From Eubacteriales bacterium (GTDB taxonomy: Bacteria > Bacillota > Clostridia > Oscillospirales > CAG-272): 6,707 bases of DNA. The DNA lies in the NCBI GenBank assembly GCA_028709565.1, contig JAQVWU010000165.1:1-6707 (forward strand). The letters run 5' to 3'. Both the position numbers and the translations under genes were made by a program. Shown here one piece after another: positions 1 to 6,707 of this stretch (positions within the stretch are counted from its first letter, which is position 1; each line of letters opens with the position of its first letter). Under the pieces are notes generated by a model. The model was not told where the DNA came from. It saw only the letters and a list, made by a program, of their open reading frames with translations, and ran no database searches.

Positions 1-125
1 CAATTTAATTACAGCATATCATATTATGTTTTTAAAGAAACATATATGTTGTGCAATTTTAATAACTTTACACCGTTATTATCACATATAAATATAATAA
101 CTTATTATTTTAAGCGTGATTTGGA

Positions 126-154
126 TTGCTATTTTATCGTTTTCGCGGTAAAAT
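126..154 (+). promoter_or_regulatory. Candidate sigma-A-type promoter of the helicase gene
   Basis: TTGCTA at 126-131 (4 of 6 matches to the -35 consensus) is followed after exactly 17 bases by TAAAAT at 149-154 (5 of 6 matches to the -10 consensus). This would start transcription near 161 and leave a leader of about 35 bases before the ATG. A second -10-like hexamer, TATGAT at 160-165, has no good -35 partner. The assignment rests on consensus matching in AT-rich DNA, so it is only moderately supported. Confidence 0.45.
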
Positions 155-184
155 ATATGTATGATATGTTATTATAACCGTGTC

Positions 185-190
185 AGGAGG
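185..190 (+). promoter_or_regulatory. Ribosome binding site of the helicase gene
   Basis: AGGAGG is a full Shine-Dalgarno match, placed five bases (TAAAA) before the ATG at 196. This spacing fixes the ATG at 196 as the start and argues for a Firmicutes-type host. Confidence 0.85.
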
Positions 191-195
191 TAAAA

Positions 196-2658
196 ATGGA
201 CAACAATAATCATAAACTCAAGGAACGATTCATCGAATTAAAACGCGCGCTGTTTAATAAATTATATTCTTTTTTAAATGCCGCGCAGCGTGAAGCGGTA
301 TTTTCTGTTAACGGACCGCTGCTTGTATTAGCGGGCGCCGGAAGCGGCAAAACCACCGTACTTACTCAGCGCATAGCTTTTATAATAAAATACGGAGACG
401 CGTATTATTCCGAATCAATTCCGGACGGTTTGACAGAAGATAACATACATGAACTTGAAAAAGCTCAATCATATGACAATGCGGACATAGAACGGATATT
501 AACATCATATGCCGTTAATCCCTGTCCACCGTGGGCAGTATTAAGCATAACCTTTACAAACAAAGCTGCAAACGAAATGAAACAGCGACTTGCCCAGACC
601 GTTGGCAATCTGCCCGGCGGAGGCTCATCGGATGAAATATGGGCCGGAACATTCCATTCCATTTGTATGCGTTTTTTACGCAAATACAGTGATGCTGCCG
701 GGCTTTCCCCGGGATTTACAATATATGATACCGAAGATTCAAAACGAGTTATCGGTTTGATTTTAAAATCTCTGAACATTGACGAAAAAGCACTCGCAAT
801 AAAGTCCGTATTGAACGCCATAAGCCGGGCTAAAGATCAGCTGATGACTCCTGATGATTTTGAGATAGACGTCGGTGATGAATATTTGAAAAGAAAGATT
901 GCGGCCGTATATCGTGAATATCAAAAATGGCTTAACGAAGCCAATGTATTGGATTTCGATGACATAATAATGCGAACAGTCTTTTTATTACAAAACAACA
1001 GCGAAGCACGCAGCTATTTAACAAGACGTTTCAGATATATATGTGTCGATGAATATCAGGATACAAATAACGCGCAGTTTACACTTGTTAAATTGCTGGC
1101 CGAACACCACAGGAACCTTATGGTTGTAGGAGATGACGATCAGAGCATTTATAAATTTCGCGGCGCCTGTATTGAAAACATATTAAATTTTGACCGCGAA
1201 TTGGAAGATACAAAGACAGTTAAACTGGAACAAAACTATAGGTCAACACAAAACATTCTGAACTCCGCCAATGCCGTGATAAGTAATAATATCAGCCGAC
1301 GCGGCAAGCAGCTTTTCACAACAAACTGTGAAGGAGAAAAAGTTTGTCTGAAAAGACTTGAAAACCAAACCGAAGAAGCCCGGTATATCATAAATAAAAT
1401 CGCCGAACATTCGATCAGGGAAAAAAGACCTTTCAGTGATTTTGTAGTGCTGTATCGAATCAACGCTCAGTCCAATAGCCTTGAACAGGTATTCGCCAAA
1501 AGCGGTATCCCTTATCGCATTATAGGCGGGCTTCGATTTTATGAACGCAAAGAAATCAAGGATATTTTGGCCTATCTTTGCGTAATCAACAATCATGGCG
1601 ACAACCTGCGGTTACGGCGTATCATAAATGAACCAAAACGAAAAATAGGCGATATCACTGTAAATGCCGTTGAGCAGCTCGCGACACATGAGGGCATGAG
1701 TATGTTTGATGTCATGGAAAATGCCGAGCATTATACAGCCATATCGAAGTTTGCTCCGAAGTTGCACGATTTTACTAATTTAATAAACGGTTTATATGAA
1801 ATATCACAAACCGAAAGACTTCCTGTGTTAATTGAAAAGACAATTGAGTTAACCGGTTATCAGAGTATGCTCCTGGATACCGGTGAGGAGGCTGCCGATC
1901 GGCTGGACAATATCCGTGAATTAATGACGAACGCTGTTGAATTCGAAAGGAATAATGAAAACCCTACTCTGGAATCATTTCTTGAAGAAGTCGCGCTGAT
2001 TGCCGATATAGATAATTATGATAATGACTCAGATGCGGTAGTTTTAATGACCATACATAACGCCAAAGGTCTTGAATTCCCTATCGTTTTCATACCCGGT
2101 TTTGAGGAAAATATATTCCCGGGAATGCAATCGGCCTTAAATACCGAAGACCTTGAAGAAGAAAGGCGTCTTGCATATGTAGCCATAACACGCGCCAGAG
2201 AACGGCTATATTGTCTGCATGTGCGTGAGAGAACATTATACGGCCGCACACAATATAATCAACTGTCACGTTTTGTAAAAGAAATCCCGGACGATTATCT
2301 TGACAGTGATCTTTTAAAGAAACAACAAGCCGCGGCGGAAGCAAAAGCCGCAGCAAGACTCGAGGAAGAAAGTCGTGCCGGTTCTTCCAAATCACCGGCT
2401 AAACGTGAACGTGCGAGAAGAAATATGATGTCAAAAGAATTCTTCAAGCGCGCGGATTCCGCTTCAACGATTCTGCGTCCGGTTGTAGTTGATGAGGCAT
2501 TTGAAACAGGTGATACGGTTTCCCATGCTACCTTCGGCCGGGGGGAGATTCTGTCAGCCACACTGATGGGTGCGGATATACTTTATGAAATCGCCTTTGA
2601 TGACAGCGGAACCAAAAAATTAATGGCGACATACGCAAAATTAAAAAAGATCGAATAA
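196..2658 (+). CDS. pcrA: ATP-dependent DNA helicase PcrA (UvrD/Rep family, SF1A)
   Basis: This is a complete 820-residue superfamily 1A helicase, a 3'-5' DNA translocase that uses ATP in the cytoplasm for repair, plasmid replication and clearing of replication/transcription conflicts (family knowledge). All motifs are visible in order: Q-motif Gln31, Walker A AGAGSGKT at 46-53, Ia ITFTNKAA at 118-125, Ib GTFHS at 151-155, Walker B VDEYQDT at 284-290, III GDDDQSIYKFRGA at 312-324, IV LEQNYRST at 344-351, V TIHNAKGLEFP at 619-629, and VI YVAITRARER at 661-670. A charged Ala/Lys/Arg/Glu-rich linker (about 707-750) leads to a Tudor-like C-terminal module (about 769-820, GDTVSHATFGRGEI...), the part that binds RNA polymerase in PcrA. 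Oddities are a roughly 45-residue insertion between Walker A and motif Ia (about 64-111) and Phe instead of the usual Trp in KFRGA. The start is fixed by AGGAGG five bases upstream. The presence of the C-terminal module and the absence of nuclease motifs exclude AddA/RecB. Confidence 0.96.
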   Translation: MDNNNHKLKERFIELKRALFNKLYSFLNAAQREAVFSVNGPLLVLAGAGSGKTTVLTQRIAFIIKYGDAYYSESIPDGLTEDNIHELEKAQSYDNADIERILTSYAVNPCPPWAVLSITFTNKAANEMKQRLAQTVGNLPGGGSSDEIWAGTFHSICMRFLRKYSDAAGLSPGFTIYDTEDSKRVIGLILKSLNIDEKALAIKSVLNAISRAKDQLMTPDDFEIDVGDEYLKRKIAAVYREYQKWLNEANVLDFDDIIMRTVFLLQNNSEARSYLTRRFRYICVDEYQDTNNAQFTLVKLLAEHHRNLMVVGDDDQSIYKFRGACIENILNFDRELEDTKTVKLEQNYRSTQNILNSANAVISNNISRRGKQLFTTNCEGEKVCLKRLENQTEEARYIINKIAEHSIREKRPFSDFVVLYRINAQSNSLEQVFAKSGIPYRIIGGLRFYERKEIKDILAYLCVINNHGDNLRLRRIINEPKRKIGDITVNAVEQLATHEGMSMFDVMENAEHYTAISKFAPKLHDFTNLINGLYEISQTERLPVLIEKTIELTGYQSMLLDTGEEAADRLDNIRELMTNAVEFERNNENPTLESFLEEVALIADIDNYDNDSDAVVLMTIHNAKGLEFPIVFIPGFEENIFPGMQSALNTEDLEEERRLAYVAITRARERLYCLHVRERTLYGRTQYNQLSRFVKEIPDDYLDSDLLKKQQAAAEAKAAARLEEESRAGSSKSPAKRERARRNMMSKEFFKRADSASTILRPVVVDEAFETGDTVSHATFGRGEILSATLMGADILYEIAFDDSGTKKLMATYAKLKKIE

Positions 2659-2672
2659 ATTAAAACTAAATT

Positions 2673-2714
2673 AAAACGGACATGTAACTGTTTTCGATTA
2701 TATGCCCGTTTTTT
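2673..2714. terminator. Bidirectional intrinsic terminator between convergent genes
   Basis: AAAACGGACAT at 2673-2683 pairs with ATGCCCGTTTT at 2702-2712. The stem extends inward through a G-T wobble and TAA/TTA (2685-2687 with 2698-2700) to a loop of about 10 bases. Read on the + strand there is one A-C mismatch, and the stem is followed by a run of six T (2709-2714), a good terminator for the helicase gene. Read on the - strand the mismatch becomes a G-U pair and the 3' side runs into TTTTAATTTAGTTTTAATTT, so it can also stop the dehydratase transcript. The minus-strand stop codon (2713-2715) abuts the stem. Confidence 0.75.
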
Positions 2715-3972
2715 AATTGTGGTTCTCATTTGCTACGGCAAGCATTAATTTAATACGATTTTCCTGGTTTACCTTTGTAGCGCCGGGATCATAGTCAATC
2801 GGCACTATGTTTGATTTTGGATACAGTTCTTTTAATTTACGAATCATACCCTTCCCTACGATATGATTGGGAAGACAACCGAACGGCTGAGCGCATACAA
2901 CATTCGGATATCCGTTTTCAATAAGTTCCATCATTTCCGCTGTCAGCAGCCATCCTTCTCCCATCTTACAGCCTGCTCCGATAACACGGGAAGCAAGTTG
3001 TTTTAAATGACTATAGGGAGATGGCACGTTAAATCTGTTTGTCTGCTGTACTGCGGTAATCATAATCTTTTCTATTTTTAGGAAAAATTCCATAAATAAA
3101 TTCATCAACGCCATCTTCGCTTTGCTGCCGCCGTATAATTTTATATCTTCTATGCGGTTATCCAGTTTGAAAATAATGAATGCCAAAATACCGGGAACCA
3201 TAACCTCGCAATTTTGTGATGCCAGAAATTCTTCAAGACCGTTGTTGGCGAGTGACGAATATTTTACATATATTTCTCCCACAATGCCTACTTTCAATTT
3301 CCTTCTTTTTTCTACCGGTATTGCGGCGAAGTCTTTAGCTATTCTGTCCATTGTTTTGCCGACGTTTTTTGCGGAAAATGATGTTATACTTGCCGTTTCC
3401 AATTCTTTGCTCAGATTTTCAACCCAGTATTTTACCCTTTCGGCGCTGTCGCCTGTATTAATTTCATATGGTTTTACCTGATTATCCAACAACATAACCA
3501 TATCGGCATATGCCAGCGCATATAATGACTTGACCATCATAGGAATTGTAAAAACAAATCCGCTGTTTTTTTCAAGCCCTGACAAATTGAGTGAAATGAC
3601 CGGTACATACGACATGCCCGCTTTAATCAAAGCCTTACGCAGCAAAAGAATATAATTGGATGCGCGACAGCCCCCGCCGGTTTGCGTTATCATAAGTGCG
3701 GTCTTTTTCACATCATATTTGCCGCTCTCCAGCGCATTTATCATCTGACCTATAACCAACAAAGCGGGATAACAGGTGTCATTATGGACATATTTTAAAC
3801 CGGTATCAACAACCTCCCTGCCGTCATTATACAGCAGTTCCATATCATATCCATAATAACAAAACAGATTTTTTAATAATTCAAAATGAATCGGTGCCAT
3901 ATTCGGAATTAATACCTTATAATCACGCTTCATTTCTTTTGTGAATTCCACTCTCGGAGTTACGTTTGCCAT
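2713..3972 (-). CDS. HgdB-like 2-hydroxyacyl-CoA dehydratase-family protein (separate C-terminal module of a split activase/dehydratase)
   Basis: This complete 419-residue protein resembles the last third of the large fused clostridial proteins annotated as acyl-CoA dehydratase activase / 2-hydroxyglutaryl-CoA dehydratase (HGD-D fold). Visible marks are TKEMKRDYKVLIPNM near the N-terminus, HNDTCYPALL at 63-71 (Cys67), TQTGGGCRASNY at 96-107 (Cys102), GAGCKMGEGWLL at 332-343 (Cys335), CAQPFGCLPNH at 360-370 (Cys360, Cys366) and a C-terminal IDYDPGATKVNQENR. Three or more of these cysteines probably hold an iron-sulfur cluster (inference from HgdA/HgdB). There is no signal peptide or clear membrane segment, so it is cytoplasmic. 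The ATG at 3970-3972 has GAGG five bases upstream. It lies 69 bases after the large activase gene and is likely co-transcribed with it. The role is probably an electron-accepting catalytic or scaffold half. The substrate is unknown, and a true dehydratase activity is not shown. Confidence 0.88.
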   Translation of the reverse strand: MANVTPRVEFTKEMKRDYKVLIPNMAPIHFELLKNLFCYYGYDMELLYNDGREVVDTGLKYVHNDTCYPALLVIGQMINALESGKYDVKKTALMITQTGGGCRASNYILLLRKALIKAGMSYVPVISLNLSGLEKNSGFVFTIPMMVKSLYALAYADMVMLLDNQVKPYEINTGDSAERVKYWVENLSKELETASITSFSAKNVGKTMDRIAKDFAAIPVEKRRKLKVGIVGEIYVKYSSLANNGLEEFLASQNCEVMVPGILAFIIFKLDNRIEDIKLYGGSKAKMALMNLFMEFFLKIEKIMITAVQQTNRFNVPSPYSHLKQLASRVIGAGCKMGEGWLLTAEMMELIENGYPNVVCAQPFGCLPNHIVGKGMIRKLKELYPKSNIVPIDYDPGATKVNQENRIKLMLAVANENHN

Positions 3973-3977
3973 AAATT

Positions 3978-3981
3978 CCTC
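3978..3981 (-). promoter_or_regulatory. Ribosome binding site of the 419-residue gene
   Basis: On the minus strand the sequence reads GAGG, then AATTT, then ATG (3970-3972). The five-base spacing matches that of the helicase gene. It shows that the small protein is translated from its own start and not by read-through from the gene before it. Confidence 0.75.
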
Positions 3982-3992
3982 AACAACTTATG

Positions 3993-4039
3993 TTATAATA
4001 CTTTATCGAATTACTTTTTTTACGTCCCGGGTATTATAA
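3993..4039 (-). repeat. Perfect 9-base inverted repeat in the gap between the two minus-strand genes
   Basis: TTATAATAC at 3993-4001 and GTATTATAA at 4031-4039 are exact reverse complements, separated by 29 bases that include CCCGGG at 4027-4032 (overlapping the right arm). In RNA this could form a weak AT-rich stem between the stop codon of the large gene and the start of the small one. It lacks a T-run directly after the stem, so it is not a convincing terminator. It might be an mRNA-processing or stability element, or chance. Confidence 0.35.
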
Positions 4040-4041
4040 AT

Positions 4042-6707
4042 CTAATCGTTTTCCAGCGCAGCAAACAAACTGCGTAATCTTATTCTGACTGCGCCAAGGT
4101 TTGTTATTTCATCGATTTTAATCTGTGTATAAATTCTGCCTGCGTTTTCAAGTATAGAGCGAACCTCATCGGTTGTTATGGCGTCCACTCCGCATCCGAA
4201 GGAAACAAGTTGAACAAGGTTAATATCATGATCGCCGGAATCAATAATATACCTCGCAGCAGAATAGAGACGTGAATGGTAGGTCCATTGATTTAATACT
4301 CTTGTATCGAATTTTTCAACAGTATCCGCAATCGCATCCTCCGAAATAACAGCCGCTCCCAGTTCACATATTAATTGATCTATTCCGTGGTTTATATCCT
4401 CATCTATATGATATGGTCTGCCCGCAAGAATGAGAATTTTCATATGACGGTTTTTCGCTTCTGCTAAATATTCATGACCTTTTTTTTGTATGGCCGACAT
4501 AAATTTATCATATTCGTCATATGCGGCATTAATCGCCTTTTCTGTTTCAGCCCGTGTAATATCTTTATAATATCCGGATATGCTTGAATAAAACTTTTCG
4601 ATGAAATCATTTTTTCTGTGAATCCCGAAATAATTATATATAAATCTGACATTATTAATTTCGGGAACATTTGTCGCGATAACCTCCGGATAATAAGCGA
4701 CTACCGGGCAGTTATAATGATTGTCTCCTTTGTTTTCGTCAACATTGTATGTCATGCAAGGATAAAATATCGTTTCAACCCCTGATGAGATTAAGGCGTT
4801 TATATGACCGTGGACAAGCTTTGCAGGATAACATACCGTATCGGAAGGAATCGAGTGCTGCCCGTCAAGATATAAAGCGCGTCCCGACGGGGGTGATTTA
4901 ACAACCTCAAAACCAAGTCCGGTAAACAGCGTATGCCAAAATGGATACAATTCAAACATGTTTAAAACCATAGGGATGCCTATTTTACCGCGGTTTCCAG
5001 TTATCGGTACATAAGCCTCAAGCAAGGATCTTTTATATGCATATAGATTTATATCATATTTTCTCGCTTTTCCGTCAGCGGCAAGCGGCTTTTCACAGCG
5101 ATTGCCGGCAATATATTTCCGGCCGTTATCAAATATATTCACTGTAAGACGACAATTGTTGGGGCATCTGCCGCATGTTACGGCATTGATTTTATGCGTA
5201 AATGTACCGAGTTCATCCCGTGTTAAAATTTTGCTTGCCGAAACTCCATCTTTTTCAGCCCTTTTCCTGGCATACAGGGCGCATCCGTAAGCACCCATAT
5301 GACCGGCAATGTTAGGTCTTACAGTGTCGCGCCCGATCTCCATTTCAAAGGCGCGCAGCACCGCGTCATTTAAAAATGTGCCGCCCTGCACAACAATGTT
5401 TTCACCGAGTTCATCGACGGAAGAGGCGCGAATAACTTTATAAAGCGCGTTCTTCACAATACTGATAGAAAGTCCTGCGGAAATGTTTTCGATTGAAGCC
5501 CCATCCTTCTGCGCCTGTTTTACCGATGAATTCATAAAAACCGTGCAGCGTGAACCCAAATCGACCGGACGGTCGGCGAATATTCCCTTTTCCGCGAACT
5601 CCGCGATAGACATGCCCCACGCCCCGGCGAAAGTCTGTAAAAAAGAACCGCAGCCGGATGAGCAGGCTTCGTTCAGAAATATATTGTCAATGGCACCGTT
5701 ATGGATTTTAAAACATTTTATATCCTGTCCGCCGATATCTATAATAAAATCAACATTTGGCCGAAAATAATGAGCCGCGGTAAAGTGCGCGATTGTCTCC
5801 ACGACATTGTAATCCAATCTGAACGCGTTTTTTATCAGATCTTCCCCGTAGCCCGTCACGGCACTTGCTATAATATAGGCTTCCGGATATTTATTATAAA
5901 AACGATTTAAAAATTCATTTATTACCGGAATTGCATTACCGTTATTGGGCTGATACTGAGATAAGATAATATTGTTGTCATCGTCGGTTATCACCATCTT
6001 GACAGTAGTCGAACCAGCGTCAATACCCAGATAAACTCCGCCGCTGAAGCTGTCACATCCATCGATATTTATATAATCAACGTCATGTCTTTTTTTAAAT
6101 TCTATATAATCATCAATATCGGTAAAAAGAGGTTCGCAGCTTATATATTTGTCATTTGCTTTATAAGCGTTAAATATATCGATCATGGTATCTATCGATG
6201 CTGAATAGGTTGTATCGGACAGAGCGGCGCCCGCAGCTACAAAATACAGTGAATTATCCGGACAATATCCGTTAATATCAAGAGATTCATCAAAACTGCG
6301 TCTGAGTTCAGACAAAAAAGTAAGCGGTCCACCGAGATAAAGCACATTCCCGGATATACTTCTCCCCTGCGCGAGTCCGGCAATCGTCTGATTGACAACC
6401 GCATGAAAAATACTCGCGGAAATATCGGTTTTTTTTGCGCCTTGATTCAGAAGAGGCTGTATATCTGATTTCGCAAAAACTCCGCAGCGCGACGCAATTG
6501 TATATATTTTTTCGTGACGCGCGGCAAGATTATTCATTTCGTCCGGCGTTATGTTTAAGAGGGTAGCCATTTGGTCAATAAAAGCACCGGTACCTCCGGC
6601 ACACGATCCATTCATTCTGACCTCAAGATCGGGTTCGGTATGTTTTTCGTTTGTCAAAAACAGAATCTTCGCATCTTCACCGCCGAGTTCAATTACAACA
6701 TCAACCG
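4042..6707 (-). CDS. Tandem acyl-CoA dehydratase activase with DUF2229-type domain (5' end outside window)
   Basis: The frame is open for 887 codons from the right edge to TAG at 4042-4044. It is partial: the first activase domain already shows ELGGEDAK at 6667-6690, so perhaps 100 N-terminal codons are missing. Order of parts: (1) end of activase 1, with NGSCAGGTGAF (Cys at 6601-6603), SRCGVFAKSD (Cys at 6484-6486) and LGGP near 6325-6333; (2) complete activase 2 of the BadF/BcrA/HgdC ASKHA fold, with GIDAGSTTVK at 5998-6027, DIGGQDIK at 5716-5739, ACSSGCGSF (Cys at 5662-5664 and 5650-5652), SRCTVF (Cys at 5545-5547) and VVQGG near 5385; (3) a CGRCPNNC plus GNRC four-cysteine module at 5095-5175; (4) a DUF2229-type region, about 4042-4990, with DTVCYPAK, YPCMTYN, GRPYHIDEDINHGI and SFGCGVDA. 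Such activases use ATP to push an electron from a [4Fe-4S] cluster to a partner dehydratase or reductase (family knowledge). The partner is probably the 419-residue protein just downstream. It is cytoplasmic and probably oxygen-sensitive. The physiological substrate is unknown. Confidence 0.93.
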   Translation of the reverse strand, partial: VDVVIELGGEDAKILFLTNEKHTEPDLEVRMNGSCAGGTGAFIDQMATLLNITPDEMNNLAARHEKIYTIASRCGVFAKSDIQPLLNQGAKKTDISASIFHAVVNQTIAGLAQGRSISGNVLYLGGPLTFLSELRRSFDESLDINGYCPDNSLYFVAAGAALSDTTYSASIDTMIDIFNAYKANDKYISCEPLFTDIDDYIEFKKRHDVDYINIDGCDSFSGGVYLGIDAGSTTVKMVITDDDNNIILSQYQPNNGNAIPVINEFLNRFYNKYPEAYIIASAVTGYGEDLIKNAFRLDYNVVETIAHFTAAHYFRPNVDFIIDIGGQDIKCFKIHNGAIDNIFLNEACSSGCGSFLQTFAGAWGMSIAEFAEKGIFADRPVDLGSRCTVFMNSSVKQAQKDGASIENISAGLSISIVKNALYKVIRASSVDELGENIVVQGGTFLNDAVLRAFEMEIGRDTVRPNIAGHMGAYGCALYARKRAEKDGVSASKILTRDELGTFTHKINAVTCGRCPNNCRLTVNIFDNGRKYIAGNRCEKPLAADGKARKYDINLYAYKRSLLEAYVPITGNRGKIGIPMVLNMFELYPFWHTLFTGLGFEVVKSPPSGRALYLDGQHSIPSDTVCYPAKLVHGHINALISSGVETIFYPCMTYNVDENKGDNHYNCPVVAYYPEVIATNVPEINNVRFIYNYFGIHRKNDFIEKFYSSISGYYKDITRAETEKAINAAYDEYDKFMSAIQKKGHEYLAEAKNRHMKILILAGRPYHIDEDINHGIDQLICELGAAVISEDAIADTVEKFDTRVLNQWTYHSRLYSAARYIIDSGDHDINLVQLVSFGCGVDAITTDEVRSILENAGRIYTQIKIDEITNLGAVRIRLRSLFAALEND

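Larger units (their letters stand above)
1..195. other. AT-rich intergenic region upstream of the helicase gene
   Basis: No convincing coding frame is visible here on either strand. The stretch is very AT-rich and holds several short inverted repeats: a perfect 12-base palindrome AACATATATGTT at 39-50, AATAAC/GTTATT arms at 61-66 and 75-80, and ATAATAA/TTATTAT arms at 94-100 and 102-108. In sequence this AT-rich such repeats arise easily by chance, so no function is assigned. The right-hand part carries the promoter candidate and ribosome binding site of the helicase gene. The end of whatever gene lies to the left is not recognisable. Confidence 0.6.

Noticed and set aside
15..168. Long-range 9-base inverted repeat CATATCATA (15-23) / TATGATATG (160-168) and the palindrome at 39-50
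   Set aside because: Low-complexity AT-rich sequence yields such matches by chance. There is no mobile-element gene, target duplication or known operator to support a function.
465..2561. Several minus-strand open frames of 75-118 codons inside the helicase gene
   Set aside because: They lie wholly within a gene with full helicase motifs, have no ribosome binding sites or recognisable domains, and are antisense shadows.
3122..3481. Plus-strand open frame of 119 codons opposite the 419-residue gene
   Set aside because: It is the complement of a conserved coding region, with no family resemblance and no supporting start signal.
4003..4044. Stop-codon read-through or recoding joining the two minus-strand genes
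   Set aside because: Three in-frame stops rather than one, plus an independent ribosome binding site and ATG, make recoding very unlikely.
4033..4061. Separate minus-strand promoter for the 419-residue gene based on TATAAT
   Set aside because: The hexamer 16-18 bases upstream (around CTGCGC) bears no resemblance to a -35 box. Co-transcription from upstream is simpler.
5102..5910. Short open frames on both strands inside the activase domain region
   Set aside because: The overlapping activase frame is clearly the real one because its cysteine and ATP-binding motifs are intact throughout. The others are shadows.
1..6707. CRISPR array, tRNA/rRNA genes, insertion sequences, phage genes or a defence system
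   Set aside because: No regularly spaced direct repeats, cloverleaf-like or rRNA-like sequence, or transposase/integrase motifs were seen. The helicase is a housekeeping PcrA, not a defence-associated helicase fusion.

Overview
The window looks like chromosomal DNA of an anaerobic, moderately AT-rich Gram-positive bacterium of the class Clostridia. Evidence for this: strong AGGAGG/GAGG-type ribosome binding sites, a PcrA helicase whose domain 1A carries a roughly 45-residue insertion that I recall from Oscillospirales/Ruminococcaceae-type PcrA proteins, and genes of the oxygen-sensitive 2-hydroxyacyl-CoA dehydratase/activase family. The species cannot be named from the sequence.

Layout. Bases 1-195 are an AT-rich intergenic stretch with a plausible sigma-A-type promoter and a strong ribosome binding site. 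Bases 196-2658 (+) encode a complete PcrA/UvrD-type DNA helicase of 820 residues. A hairpin followed by a T-run at 2673-2714 separates it from two genes running in the opposite direction and probably ends transcription from both sides. Bases 2713-3972 (-) encode a complete 419-residue protein of the HgdB-like (2-hydroxyacyl-CoA dehydratase D-component) fold. After a 69-base gap, bases 4042-6707 (-) encode the 3' part of a large protein: the end of one BadF/BcrA/HgdC-type activase domain, a complete second activase domain, a four-cysteine module and a DUF2229-type domain. Its reading frame runs off the right edge of the window, so its true start is not visible.

How the genes fit together. The two minus-strand genes are consecutive and probably form one transcript. 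Together they give the domain order of the fused proteins of about 1400 residues in Clostridia usually annotated as 'acyl-CoA dehydratase activase / 2-hydroxyglutaryl-CoA dehydratase'. Here that protein is split into two polypeptides at the boundary before the last domain. The split is clean: the two frames are in register, but three in-frame stop codons lie between them and the second gene has its own ribosome binding site. The last domain of the large protein and the small protein also resemble each other (matching CYPA and FGC cysteine motifs), which suggests a pseudo-heterodimer comparable to HgdA/HgdB. The inferred biochemistry is ATP-driven injection of low-potential electrons from the iron-sulfur activase part into an iron-sulfur reductase/dehydratase part. 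The substrate is unknown and nothing in the window identifies it. The helicase is an unrelated housekeeping neighbour.
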